DNA of 64,000 bases from Letharia columbiana (lineage: Eukaryota > Ascomycota > Lecanoromycetes > Lecanorales > Parmeliaceae), in contig NW_023501057.1 of the NCBI RefSeq assembly GCF_014066305.1, positions 248,001-312,000 on the forward strand. Direction: 5' to 3'. The notes beneath the pieces are model-generated. The model was not told the origin of the DNA. It made no database searches and saw only the letters and a program-made list of their open reading frames with translations. The translations under genes and the position numbers were made by a program. Positions 11,596 through 23,773 of the stretch are shown in pieces (position 1 is the first letter of the stretch; each line of letters starts with the position of its first letter).

Positions 11596-11982
11596 TCAAT
11601 GGGATCGCAAGAAAACGCAACACACCGCTTCGATGAACATTATGTCGAATTGCAAGAACCAATTAATGAAGGAGGTTGAGCCTATACCTATACCAAAGCA
11701 CCTCATTCCAAGCGGCCAATTGTCGATCCGGGCTCGGAGTTCTCTCGCATTCCTGCTATCTGGATGAACCATATAATCTCCAGGAAGATGTTCAGATTGG
11801 ATTAACAGTTCCGTAAACATCCAACTACAAATATAGATGCGGTTGACCCCATCTGCGGCGGTAGTCACTACCATGGGGACTGAAGCCCTGGCGTCATCTG
11901 CTAATGGTACTTCGTAAGTATCACCGCATAGTGGGAGTAATCCAGGAAACAACGAACGTGACTCAGAGAGTTTAGTGTATCA
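11596..11982 (-). pseudogene. Unrecognised coding remnant
   Basis: An open minus-strand stretch of about 125 residues without its own ATG. It has well-spaced hydrophobic and charged residues (YEVPLADDAR, RIYICSWMFTEL, NARELRARIDNW). The upstream frame is closed by a TGA at about 11985. I do not recognise the family. It may belong with the remnants further left on the same strand, or be chance. Confidence 0.3.
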
Positions 11983-13273
11983 GCCTTGTAGAAGCGTTGA
12001 AAATCAAACATCCACATTCCCATACCTAACTTCAAGATCACCGACATCAACTCATTGTACTCCTTTGAGATTGTCTGCATTAGTGATTCACCGGCACAAT
12101 AAACGATCTAAGTAATCAATCAGGAATCGGAGAACCCTGATTTGAAAGTAAGAGTCGCAGAGGTGCATCTTCTCAAACTGATGGGGCGGATACCAAATCG
12201 CCGGCTTCATCCTCGTCGTTATCGACCTGTCTATCAAATTTCGCGATGCCTGGAAGGTTCTCCGGCCCCTCTCCCGCGAACACGTCTTGGACCCAGAGTA
12301 TTTTAGAAATATACCGTTTCGTAGCTCTGATACTTCTACTTGCCTTCGATCGCATCAATATCATCTCTACAGCAACCGATTCCTCTCTTGGGGTTAACAG
12401 ATAGGAACAATCTTTAAAGCTTGGACTTGACTCGCTGCAGGCTGGAGCTCATCACTGCCAGTGCCCCTATAACTTTAATCACTGGCTCCAATGGCGAGGT
12501 CAACAGCTTCTCAATAAACTCACAACTCATCAAGAATGCGCCAGCAGCCCAGTTCGCAAGTCCGCCAGCGACATGTTAGACCGGGCTCGGGAAAAGGAAC
12601 CCTATTAATTGCCAGGTGCTTGCCCTCACCGAGAACACCCTGACGAGTTTTTCCAGTAACCAGGCTTTACAAGCCACCTTGGTCATTTATGATATGAAAG
12701 ATATGCTCTGCTTGTCCAGCCAAAGGGCAGAAGCCGGTCGACAGCCCGAGATTCCTCGCTGTCACGGTCTCGTATCCATCCTTTTCATGCTTACCAACCC
12801 ATCACAGATTCCGGTCTCTATTCTTGTCCGGCTCCGATGATTCCACTTGGTGCCAATTCCTCGAATAAATAACATGTTGGCGGTATTCTGATGCTTTTGA
12901 GGACTACTGTTAATCCGATGTTAGGGAATAAGTCCTTCCTTGTAGAGTATACAGATATGTGTAGGGAACGTCAGAAGTGAGTGAGTGCATGCGTGCGAAA
13001 AGGGGGTGAATTGAGGGCCTGCATAAAGAAGACTTTCGGGGGTCCAAGTGCCCGAGGATCAATGCTGACTGACCGCCATTCCAGAAATGTCGAGAGTAAG
13101 CGAATCGGCTGGTTGAACGGCTCCATCCGATTGGACCTAGCGTGCCCTAACATGCGATTGCGGGGTAAGGTAACCAAAGACGAAACCTGCGGTTACAAAA
13201 GCTTCCGTACCTGCAAAGCTGTTCATGCGTATAGCATCGTTTTCTTATCCAATTCACCAAGGTCGTTAATCAA

Positions 13274-13281
13274 TATAAATA
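13274..13281 (+). promoter_or_regulatory. TATA box-like element
   Basis: TATAAATA lies 37 bp before the proposed ATG (13318) of the MFS gene. This is a consensus match at a short but plausible distance. No transcript evidence is available. Confidence 0.35.
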
Positions 13282-13317
13282 GAAACAGGAGGCTTTTTGG
13301 GGGGGAAAATGCTCATA

Positions 13318-15164
13318 ATGGGGACACACAATAGTAACGACACCCTCCCGGCGGCTGTAAACATTCCATTGACTCTTTTCAGAGACGTCCGGATCCTCCG
13401 ATTCACCTGTAGACGACAAGGAACAATACGGCGGCAACTATTACGATCCCCATGTTGCCCAGCCTGGAGCGGAATATGACGATGACCTCGGCGTCCAGTG
13501 CCCTTCGCATAGTACGTATATCTCCGAGCCATTCTCCCCTCTCTGTACGAGTACCAAAGTCGCAAGACGTAATGCGCGAGGGAAAGTTCCCCTTCTACTG
13601 CCGAGACTCGTGTCATATCAGGGTTCTTGCCTTGAAGAAGCATTGCTGAATCCGAAATGTGCGTAGCCTCCCAGCGCAGACTTGTCTCCAAGATCGATCT
13701 TCGCGTGATACCCGTCCTCAGTCTCATGTATCTGCTGGCCTTCCTCGACCGGACCAATATCGCCAACGCGTCCGTGTTCGGTCTCCAGAAGGATCTGAAA
13801 CTGACCGGTACTCAATATAATACCGCCTTGACCATGTTCTTCATACCATATATCGTCTTTGAGATACCGTCGAATATCATTCTGAAAAGACTCAAGCCGC
13901 ACGTCTGGCTATCGGCGTGCATGTTCCTCTTCGGCCTCGTAACCATCTGCCAAGGTTTAGTGAAGAACTGGAGCGGGCTTCTTGCAACTCGCTTTTTCCT
14001 AGGTCTCGCCGAGACAGGCATGTTCCCGGGTTCTTTCTATCTTATTGGCATGTGGTATAAGCGCTCCGAGGCCCAGAAGCGTTACTCTTTCTTCTTCGGT
14101 AGTACCAGTCTAGCCGGGGCCTTCGGCGGCCTTCTTGCATCCGCGATTGGCAAAATGGATGGGATGCGTGGCTATCTTGGCTGGAGATGGATCTTTATCC
14201 TTGGTATTCCTCTTCCCGCGAGTTGCCATGCCAAATGCATCCCACTGATTTTGGAACAGAGGGCGTGCTTTCGTGTGTCATTTCATTCGCACTCTACTTC
14301 ATGATCCCAGACTTTCCGGAAGAGGCCAAATGGTAAACAATTGCTTCCCCATCCCTCCCACCGACGGGTAGATGTAAATAACCAATCCCACTATTCGCAG
14401 GCTCAGAGAAGACGAACGCGCCTACATCAAAGCCCGGCTCGAGAAGGACCAAGGTCGCTCCGCCCGCGAGCGCCGCATCACCCCCCAAGACGTCTTCAAC
14501 TGCTTCAAAGACTACAAGTTCTTCCTCGGCGGGTTCATGTATTTTGGACTCATCGTCCCCGCCTACGGCTACGCATTCTTCGCCCCCGGTATCATCAAAT
14601 CATACGGTTATACTCAAATCGGCACCCAACTGCACAGCGTCCCCCCGTGGGCATGCTCTTTCGTCTTCGCGCTCATCGTTGCTTTTCTTCTCGGACCAGT
14701 TCAAGCATCGCTTCTTGTTCACACTGATTCCGATCGCCATGTCCATCGCTGGTTTCGCTATCCTATTGACCGTGCACACGAGGCCGCATCTCGAATACGC
14801 AGCGCTGTTCCTCGTCACCATGGGCACTTACTCGGCCCTGCCGGTGACGGTCTGCTGGTTCAACCTCAACCTCGGTGGCCACCATCGTCGAGCGGTCGGA
14901 ACGGCCTGGCAGATCGGCTTCGGCAACATTGGCGGGATCATCGCCACCTACGCTTTCCTGGCCAAAGATGCACCGCGTTACAGACAAGGCTATGGCATCT
15001 GCATCGGCTTTGCATGTCTGAGCGCAGCGGCTTGCTGTGCTTACGCCGCTAGCGTGCTGGTGCAGAACAGGAACCGGGACAAGGCGGGTACGGATCTCGG
15101 GCTGACGGAGTTTGAAAAGACGGAGAAGGGGGATATGAGTCCTGATTATCGATATCTGCTGTAA
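13318..15164 (+). CDS. MFS transporter, anion:cation symporter (allantoate/nicotinate permease) family, with a frame break
   Basis: Proposed exons are 13318..13333, 13383..13511, 13667..14203, 14260..14332 and 14401..15164. The last three are firmly supported, the first two by composition and frame only. The protein would be about 505 residues with 12 membrane segments. Family marks are VSKIDLRVIPVL, LDRTNIANA, EIPSNIILKRLKP, LAETGMFPG and GWRWIFILEG. The later TM segments are in a different frame: family-like sequence runs through the PPWACSFVF segment to IVAFL, then SDQFKHRFLF follows only if one base in CTTC at 14687-14690 is skipped. No plausible intron repairs this without deleting a conserved helix. 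Relatives take up nicotinate, allantoate, pantothenate or similar anions at the plasma membrane; the substrate is not predictable. It is either a recent pseudogene or a sequence error. Confidence 0.85.
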
Positions 15165-16996
15165 ATGGAGTAGGTGTTATGCCTAATTCTGAAGGATTTT
15201 CCTCTCAATTTACGCATTTTTGTGTGAGTATTGGCCAGACCGAATCGGCGCTTCCTAACCGAAGGATATTTAGTAAAACAATTAAACGCATTTAAAACAT
15301 TTCCCTTGTAGGTTGACGAGGTGTAAGGAAAGATCTTGGTGGACAGGGTCTGACACCGCGTCTGAATTGTAGGACTTCAACAATGCAACTCCCTTGCAGG
15401 TTGACGAAGTTTCAAAAAAATTTCGTGAACAGGGTCCCATTTTTCTGAGAACGCGCTTAAATTGTAGGACTCTCAAACACGGACGGTTTCGAGCAACGAC
15501 CCGTTTTCACCCATGCGTAATAGCATATCCTCTTCGGGCTTGCAATTATCCTCCTGGAGTTGTTGGGTCTTTGAATCACCTCTGCAAGAAGTCCACGATG
15601 CTCAAAACAAGGAAAGGGGAATGGAACATGCTGCTTATTTAGCCGTTAGGACGCTGGGGACGACTAAAATGGCACCTCTTGGCTCCAGGCATGGGAGGAT
15701 CACAAAGAAGTGTCTCGGCTGCGAATTCAACACGGTCGAACAGGAGTTGCGAGACTCAAAATTCAAGAACGTAGTATTACAGTTTCAACCGCAGGAGGGC
15801 AATTCCAGAACACCTGATACACATTCCCAAATCCAACCCGGTACTTCCATAGCATTCTATAGCTATCTAGATGTCTGTCTGTATAAAAAGTCCCACCGCC
15901 GCACGGGAAGGCGGAATGACGGTGGGGTGGAGAAGACACGGCTCTGCTAAAAACCTGGTGCTATTCTCCCACCGGCTGGAATAAAAGTATGCCCCGAGAC
16001 CATTGATTGAGAGGTACAGGAGGTAGGCAAAGCCGTGGGGGTGATTATAAACGTTCAATGCATTGATTGCATTTTGGGGGGGGGTGAACGGATGTTTGAG
16101 AAGACAAATGAGAACGCTTATAAGAGACCGTGGAGCGGGATGGTAGCAGCGCGCATGGAGAAAACCCACACCGTGATCTGGACCATCGGTGTACGCGATG
16201 AGGTTGGGAGGAGTAAGTTCTCTGTTCCTGAGCGCGCCGGGAATTCTTCCAGGCGGTGGGGGTTAAGAAGTTCTAATCGCTGTCGAGAGGGTGGTGGTAG
16301 GGAGGAGAGTGTGAACAGCGATCAGACTGTCTTGATTACACACTGCTATGCTTTGAAGGCCAGTCGACCCGCCAGATTGTCCCTTTCGTTGTGTGTGGAA
16401 GGAGTGGAAATGCAGATGAAATTTTCTCATACCAAGCTTTTTCTTTTTCGTCTTAGCGCATCATGTGACCTACGCGTCATACACGTATTGATCAGACATT
16501 GAGTCTCATCCTTACGATTTTTGCGTGGTGACATTTTATCGTTGTGGATAGTAACGTTGGCCCCTCGCCGAAACTGGGACACCTTCCTAGCCATAACTCG
16601 GCGAGTTCATAGTGGAGAATTCTGGGGACCAACGACGAGACTCGATGCTGTGGCAGTACCGTACGTACATGCAGCCGTTGAATATTCCATTCATCATCCC
16701 AAGCTTCCAAAAATGCATGATCCAACAAAAGATGCGGAGAGCATCACTCGCTAGAAGAAGCTCTTCCCCCTATAAACACCAACATCGTAATGCAGGCCTT
16801 GAAACCCAGGGTTGGGCCATATATCATACTTTCAAGGAGTTATCGAAACTGCTCAGACAACGCTAAACATGGCAAAGAAATTATCGAAACAGAATCGAAC
16901 CAAAGATCTCCACCTCACCAAGCCCGTGACAGGTCCCGCCCGCGAGACCCAAGCCTTCCTCAGGAGCACACCCCTGACCTTAGAAATCTTTTGCTG
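15165..16996. other. Intergenic region with a duplicated gene fragment
   Basis: About 1.8 kb with no intact gene. It holds the duplicated minus-strand fragment at 15303-15475 and a G9 run near 16075. Other open frames (15513-15950, 16035-16502) lack resemblance to anything known. Confidence 0.5.
15303..15475 (-). repeat. Two diverged direct copies of a gene-fragment repeat (VLQF family)
   Basis: Units at about 15303-15386 and 15391-15475 share a CCTTG(T/C)AGGTTGACGA start and a (T/G)AATTGTAGGACT-like end, period about 88 bp. Read on the minus strand, each gives a VLQF(R/K)R peptide. The same core occurs in the genes at 29740-30331 and 53347-53580. I take these two as degenerate, non-functional pieces of that family. 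Confidence 0.6.
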
Positions 16997-19900
16997 TCAC
17001 ACCTTCCCCCTCTTCCTCAGCGCCATAAGCAAAAGTAAAACATAATCGTTCCTAGTCTCCACACTCCACGGACTCCCGCAACCAAATTCCCTCTCCTTCT
17101 TCATCAACGCCGCCCTCAGCACCAACTCTGCCTCCCACAATCTCCCCATATCTCTCAACGACGCCCCGTATTGCCCCGCCGTCTCCAGCGTGCCCTTGTC
17201 ATTCTTACCCCTGCGCTCGACGTCCGAATAGAAAGCTGAGCGCATCGATACTAGTGCTTCGTCTTTTCTCTCGGTGCACGCCATCAGTCGTGCAATCTGC
17301 CGCCTGTTACCGAGAAGGGCCGTGTGGCTTGCTGGTAGGACTTTCTCGCCCTCTGTGACCACGCCGAGGGCCACTGCTTCGGACTCTGGGTATTTTCCTA
17401 TCTCGTATAAGAGGCGTGAGATTCGTGCTTTGCTGTGGAAAGAGACGGGCGGGCGTGGGGTGGATGATGACGAGAGTGGTCGATCGAGTTGGATGGCCTG
17501 GTCGCAGAGGAGTTGAGCCTCTTTCCGTGCTTGACCAGAGGTTTTTTCCTTGAGGAGCGTTTCTGATAGACTGGTAAGCATGTTGAGGTACTCTTCATCC
17601 TTGATCTTTGAGTGCGATTCATAGATGTTCAAGGCCTTGCGGAGGTTCTGTGCAGATTCATGGAAGAAACCCTGGTTGTACGAGAGCACTGCGAGTTAAA
17701 ATAACACGTTGGCTACTTCCAGGCTGTCTTTGCCGCGAGTCTGTTCTCGCAAATGCAGGTACTTGTATCCGTATGACTGCACTTTGACGTAGTGTTTAGA
17801 ACTGTTGGTCGCATTCATTAAGTCTTGTAGGATCACGCCATGGAGCTGAGTCTCTTGGCCGTTCTCCTCGAGCCTTGCCTCTAGGTCTTGCAACTGTGTG
17901 GTATTCTCCGCCGTTCTGCCTTGTAAATTGAGGGCGAATGCCAGTAGCTGCAACATAAGCAGCGTCTGTTTATGTGTCTTACCGACTGTTGCTTCTCGAA
18001 GGACGATCGTTCTGCGACATAGGGTTTCTGGCTCTGGAAGTTTACGCTTCGTTCTAAGGAGGCAGACGGCAAGACTCCAGGCACTGAAAAGAGTGTCTGC
18101 ATGATCGATGCCAGATGATTTTCTCATATTCCTAGCCTTTGTAGGACTGGCAAAATCCAAGGTTGGTTTTATGCTTAATCTCTTCTCCGGTGTTTGTTTC
18201 CTCAATTCGAAATATTGGTTGTAGCCAGACTCTGCTCTCGAACATTGGTCGCACAGATACAGTGTTATTGCCAGGGATTCCAGAGCAAATAGCGTCTTTG
18301 TGTGAGCGGGACCAAGCTCTGTTTCATGATGTTGAAGCGCTTCCGCGGCCAATGTGATTGCGTCCTCGTTCTTATCCTGTCTGCGCAGACATATCGAGAG
18401 CTGAAAATTTGTCTCGCTGATGAGATGATGTGTGTGGCCCAGCACCGATATCCGGATGGCTAAAACCTCGCGAAACACAGTCTCAGCCTCATGCCATCTC
18501 TCCTGTTTTTGAAGATTTAGACCAAGATTGTGGGTACTGAGCAGTGTTAAATCATGCTTGGGTCCAAGTCTTTGCTTCCTGCCTGTAACCACCTCTTCTA
18601 GTCATGTCAATTCAATCAGCGGTCCAATGGTCTCCTCAACTTCGTGAGAATTGACCTCGGAGCCACAAAGAAGATTTTCCATGGGGATTCCTTGTCCAAG
18701 TACAAAGCTCATGAAGCAAAGATTCTCGGCAGCATCTGGGTTTTTTTCCCTTGCTGTGCTTGAACGTAATGAATCATGTTTTCAGGACGGAATTTGAGAA
18801 GTCCTGATCTAGTTCATCTGAGTCCCGTCGGATATCATTGGCAGCCATCTTAAGATAGCGAACCTGATCAGATCGGAAAGGATTCAGATAAAGAGATGGT
18901 CCTCCGACCAGAACCATTACTGATATATGCCGCGGCCTGAGTTATGGCGAGAGGGAAGTACTCGAGGAGACTGACCAGTTCCTTCGCATCTTCCATAGAC
19001 GATTTGTCTTTAGGGAGCTTTTTGCGCAGCAGAGACAACGCGTCTGGCTCTGGTAGACGGCCCACGGAGATAATGCAATCGTCTTCATTGGCGATATCCC
19101 TTGCTGCGACTCGATTCCTTGAGTAATAAGTATCGAACCGTGCGATACTTGTGGGAGATGCCTATGAAGTTGGTGCACCTCGAGGCTCGCATTCGGATTC
19201 GGAGTATGTTCCCTTCGACTCGAGCTGGAAAGCACCGTCTCGTCGTCGACGTTATCGACCACCATTAACCAGGCCCCGTTCATTGGATCACGGAGCCAGC
19301 CGCTGAAAAGTTTCCCAACGTTAATTTCTGGATCGTCCCATCCCGATAATTTCAGTTGGCGAGCTAGGTCTCTATAGCTTTTTTGGAAAGCGTCCTTTCG
19401 AGCGCCTCGGACCCGAAATATACGGGCGGGTGGCGAGCGCTTGTGGGCACGACGTGCATACTCTATGGCTATCTGAGATTTGCCAATCCCGGCCCAACCA
19501 ACGAGAGCCATTTGTCGATACTTGCTGAAGCCAGCATCCAGCCCCTCAATTACATCTATCCGGCCCGTGAACTTGGGATCTGGGTCGAATGCAAATGGAA
19601 TCTATGGAGGTACTTCGGGGTTCATGGGCTTGCCTCCGGTCATTTGACCAATGTCTTGAGATACGATAGCCAGATCCTCCTTGAGGCTCTTTAGGAAGAG
19701 CAAGACCTCTGAATGCCGGAACAGTTCGTCCTTGGTAAACAAAACCCGTAAAAGTTCTATGCACTCCGAGTCACTTCGCCGTATGTGAGCTAGTACGTCG
19801 GACATATCATCCAGATTCGGAATGAATCGTAGAAACCTGACGACTGTGTCCCTCTGATAGAAACAGGCTGCCGAAATCTGGTACCTGAGAATTCAAAGCT

Positions 19901-20060
19901 CCGAATTTGAAAACATCTGCAATTGAACACCCATAACAAGAAGAGTATGCGCTCGTAATACGTCATTGACCTCAGCACTTGTCCCGACATCTACAGCCGT
20001 CTCTATCCCCAGAAATCCTTCCGTTCTGTCCTTCAACTACCTTTCAGATGACTCATTCGC
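16997..20060 (-). pseudogene. Decayed STAND/NLR-type gene: N-terminal helical region, P-loop NTPase, TPR repeats
   Basis: Family-like sequence runs nearly continuously on the minus strand. Near the start is an N-terminal helical region (about 20030-19610). Next is a P-loop NTPase with MALVGWAGIGKSQIA (Walker A) and LMVVDNVDD (Walker B), then an LPEPDALSLLRKKL/YFPLAITQAAAYI winged-helix-like part, and kinesin-light-chain-type TPRs to the stop at 16997. It is broken at least seven times: in-frame TGA 19893-19895, TAG 19602-19604, a frameshift near 19110, TGA 18774-18776, a frameshift near 18745, TGA 18602-18604 and TAA 17696-17698. Every in-frame stop can arise by one C-to-T or G-to-A change. 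Intact relatives are fungal intracellular receptors for non-self recognition and programmed cell death. This copy cannot make a full protein. Confidence 0.85.
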
Positions 20061-21129
20061 CCACCAAATTGCCATTTGAGGACACCGAAATTGGTCACTG
20101 AGCTGTAACTCCATCTGCCCTCCAATCCGAGGGAGAGAAGACATATCTGTCTATAGAGCTATCTAGGGGAATCGAATGACGCACTTGACGAGAGGGTGCG
20201 GGAAGCCTTCTATAACGCTGATAGATTGGGGACTGAAGGCGGCAAGCCAAGTGACTTCATCTGCGGCTTTTTCGGACTCAGCGGCCAGGTGTCTATCAAG
20301 ATGCCGATGAACCATTGTGGTGGCTTTGCAGGCTACAATTCAGCCTTCCCAGCGCCTCAATTCATCTAGATGTCAAATGGAATAAGTAGTGTATGGTAAT
20401 TACACCAAGCCAAGGCTAATACTTAAAGTACCTTAGCCAGGCGGCCACCAAAATCAATAGTGGGGTCCTGCCAGGTCCTTCCTTCTGCTGCTGATGTATC
20501 TATAATCGTTGACAGTGGTACTGCGCGATCTTGCTTCCATCGCCGCAGAGCGGTCTAGTGATTCTGGTAATTCAGTATGAACTAATAACGCCTCTACGGG
20601 AATTTAGCTTGTAGTTCTTTCAACTTAAGAGGCGGTCATGTTACTCTGACTTTTCAGACTTGCCTTCTTTACTGTTGCCGCTCTGCGAATACCATGCGCC
20701 TCAAAGTTGTTTCCTCTAGGAAACATGGAAATATCGTGAAAGCATCAAGCTGGCGCGAAGCCGACTTAACTAGGAATGAGAACCCTTAGGATGGCTTGGT
20801 AGCATTACTGGCGGGTGGGATGGGGTCTTTAAACCTCGATGGTCCTGACGTCGGACTATCTGATGTTGAAAGAGTCTCTCAGCATGAAACGCCTGCTAAA
20901 GCTTCAAAATTTTGGAACTAGCCCTTTCCTTTAGACTTGCGCCTCCCTTCCTAGAGACCATCAAACAGTTCTGATACTACTATCGAGGGTGCGGAGGGAT
21001 GAATTCCTCTCGGAGCCTGACATTGGTGGGTTCATAATGTGAAGCATATATCAGCCGCCTCATCCGAAGCAATTTGCCTATTCAACGCTCTTCCTAAGCA
21101 TGATCGCTAATGTGATCGTATAGTAAGAA
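20061..21129. other. Spacer between the two STAND relics
   Basis: About 1.1 kb without an intact frame. It may contain unrecognisable 5' parts of both relics. Confidence 0.4.
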
Positions 21130-21669
21130 AAGTTACTGGGCCATAGCAGCCCAGCAACTGCAACGAGCGGAGCCTGCATTGGCTGAAGCTCTGCTGAAAA
21201 TCCAGAGTGCCGCACTACTAGAAGGTCAGGACCTTGCCGAGGTACTACTAGCGGAGACGGAGAGAAGAAAAGACCAACTTCTCGAGAAGAGATGGAAGAT
21301 CGAGCTTGCCGGAAAAGAAATTATTCTTCACGACAAGCTAAGCATGTTCTGCAAGTCTATCCAAGCGTCCAAAGTCATGGGCAGCCTAATGGCAGATTTA
21401 GACCCTCCCCATGCTGGTTTGCCACGGGCTGGATTTGCGTTTTGATGCAAATTGCGTTAAGCGAAGCTGATCAATACGCCGCTATGGTCGCTGGTGTAGA
21501 AGAAGTCGCCAAGCTCATTTCCCGCTATACGCACGTCGAGTTCATATGTCAAAAACGGCAGGAGGTCACTCTCGACAATGAGTTCGAAGAGCGATTGCTC
21601 AATTTGTATGGGCAATTCTATGGCGTGGGTGTAAAAGGACCTCTTCACGGCTGTTATCGGTATTTTTGA
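21130..21669 (+). pseudogene. Relic of the N-terminal domain of a NACHT/NWD-type STAND protein
   Basis: Plus-strand sequence reads as the helical domain found before the NACHT NTPase in fungal NLR-like proteins: LEGQDLAEVLLAETERRKD, EKRWKIELAGKEIIL and PPHAGLPRAGFAF. A frameshift at about 21440 then leads to ADQYAAMVAGVEEVAKLISRY and FEERLLNLYGQFY. The residue pattern, with a DPxHAxLPWAG-like turn and an ISRY-x(n)-E block, is what I know from that family. No P-loop follows; frames beyond 21670 fall apart. It lies about 1.1 kb from the other STAND wreck, in the opposite orientation. Confidence 0.7.
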
Positions 21670-22377
21670 CGTGTACATGCGTACTAGAACACAAGGATCC
21701 TGTGCGCAGTGGTCGCAGGGAAACACACAAGCACCGGGAAGAGGACAACATGCTGGTCTCAGTTGCACGGGGGAGAAGCATTCAAGGATATGGTTTGCTG
21801 TGATTTGTTGGTGCGAAGAAACGGTGGAAGGAAAACCATCACTACTTCAACTCCTAGCCTGGCAAGACGAGTATTTCCTTCTCAAAGTAGGGAACTTTCC
21901 AGGCAGTGTAGGTCGAGTTGTATATTCCTTAGCCTGCTAGCGTTGATTCACAAGGGTCGTTTCGTTGGCTGGCTAGCCCATCTTTGTTCTTTCCAGAGTA
22001 CGTGAAAGCAGCCAACTGGCACCGGCGAAATGCCGACATCAACAAAGTCCATCACAGAGAGAAGAGAGTAGCCATTGCGCGATTGTTAAGTCCTGGGTTT
22101 TTAAATATTGGAGAAGGGCTAGGGTTTCTTAGCCGCTAGCGCCCGAGACCGAGGGACCCACTGGATCTGGATCTTCACGCCCTTCTCTTCACACTTTAAC
22201 GCACGCATAATCAACCGCCAAACCTGCCAGCGTATCTCACGCTCGGCTTATAGGCTGGTCGGTCATATTGGCGGTCCAGATCGACGGAAAGATGGCAACC
22301 ATTGACAATTGCTGCTTCGCAAAGCACTCAGCTGCGAAAGGAGTACTGGAATGCCCGACATCCCATAACCACGGTAC
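21670..22377. other. Intergenic region downstream of ATG5
   Basis: About 700 bp without supported features. A direct-looking CGCTAG/CTAGCG pair occurs near 22130-22140. Confidence 0.4.
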
Positions 22378-23368
22378 CTAGCCTATCATCACGACACCCA
22401 AATGTATCCAACCATCCAAGTATGCTGCGATCCTCATCAATTCCTCCACCGACGCCCCCATGGGCACCACTGCTCCGTGAAGCACAGCTTCGGCGAGGAT
22501 CGGCGTCCTTCGGCTAGGAAATAACGTTGGCAACAACGCATGCAGAGCTGTGCCTAGGGTCTGTTTTTCTCGTGAGTTGGATAAGCTAGGCGTGACGAGC
22601 GACTGTACGACGCGCAGATGGCCAGATGCCGGCTCAGCGGCCGTAGGCGAGGAAGGTAGATAGATTTTCAGAGGTATATGGCGAAGTGGAGCGCCCTGAG
22701 CATAAAGGAGTCGTTTGGAGATTGTGTTGTACCCGTCAAAGTCATCTATCCGTTCTCTCTGTCAGTCTCGGTCCACATCTTGTACAGAATACTGCTCGAG
22801 CCATACGTTCTTGGACAGCGTTCCACAGCTTTGTCGAATCGTCTTTTGACAATGACATGATTCCCTTGGCCGTGCCATTCCTGAGAAAGTCCGCCTCTTT
22901 CACACTGTTGATAAACGCATCGTGCAGCATCTTCCCTTCAGCATCAGGACGTACCAACGACTGCTCCGGCCAATCTGTGAAGTGTAGCGTCAGCCGCCAT
23001 GGCAACTGTTCATCTGTACTATCCGAGGGCGAACGGTGAGCAATATCCAGACCAGATGCTTGTGACGGAGAAGCCCCGGAGAATAAATCGTAGAGCAGCC
23101 CAAGCGGATACTGCCATTTCAGAGGGACTTCTTCAAAAGAGAACCAACCATCGTAGGATATCACATCAGTGTTTATAAGTGACGGGATGAAGAAAGCGTG
23201 GAGACGGTGGAGAAGGAAAGGTAGGTAAGAGAGCCGGGGGTATTGGACGAGATAAGGATCGGCTTGATCGTAGACTCGACATTCCGAAGGTGATAGACGG
23301 ATCTCTATAGGTAATGATCCATCCCATACCGAGCTCTGTAGATTCTGAGCTTCTCTCGTAGTGGCCAT
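22378..23368 (-). CDS. ATG5: Autophagy protein Atg5
   Basis: Two exons, complement(22378..22754, 22807..23368), with a 52-bp GTATGG intron whose CTGAC branch lies close to the AG, give 312 residues. Atg5 is joined by Atg7/Atg10 to Atg12. With Atg16 it forms the E3-like complex that promotes Atg8 lipidation on the phagophore membrane. The N-terminal ubiquitin-like fold shows [33 protein letters not shown] and [14 protein letters not shown]. The helix-rich middle shows [12 protein letters not shown] and the [16 protein letters not shown] block. The C-terminal ubiquitin-like fold shows [10 protein letters not shown] and ends with [20 protein letters not shown] start at ATG 23368 because homologues begin just before the VW-x-G strand. 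Exon 2 was joined by frame and family fit. It looks intact. Confidence 0.93.
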
Positions 23369-23773
23369 GATGGCGAACCTGACTTCCAGCGGTGCTGGAG
23401 CTTCAGAAGCCCCAGGTGTCTTTGAGCCATTGTGCTTGCCGACACATTTTCGTCTGACAAAAACACTTGCCGGAGTCACTCAATCCCGTCAGGCTCACAG
23501 CGGAATCTCCGCCTGTGACTCAGCCCTACGGCAGGCGGGCGCGGCGCTAGTGTGAAGAACCCCATGAACGTTGACAAGATGAGCACAGTACGAGATTCAT
23601 ACCTAGTCCATCAAACACTCAACTCGGTCTATTTCTGCACATCGGTTGTCTGCCCATATGTGCACTGAAGTTCAAAGACGCCAGTACAGAAGACCGCCAC
23701 TTTTTCTGGCTGCTTGTCTGACGGATATCTTGTCTGCGAATACTATACAATAACTTTCACATTTTCTAGCAGT

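Larger units (their letters stand above)
10521..13317. other. Gene-poor region, possibly with decayed minus-strand coding remnants
   Basis: About 2.8 kb with no intact gene. Minus-strand stretches at about 12590-12420, 12350-12180 and 11980-11596 have protein-like composition but lie in different frames and are interrupted. They may be one decayed gene; I recognise no family. Confidence 0.45.

Noticed and set aside
12616..12840. Plus-strand frame of 74 residues
   Set aside because: Stands opposite better minus-strand remnants and matches nothing.
14641..14694. A 53-bp GTGGGC...CAG intron that would repair the MFS frame
   Set aside because: It would remove a conserved transmembrane helix (PPWACSFVF); the coding match to the family is stronger than the splice signals.
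17696..17770. A 73-bp intron (GTACCT...CAG) that would bypass the TAA at 17696
   Set aside because: It would delete a well-matched TPR helix, and the other stops and frameshifts of the gene would remain.
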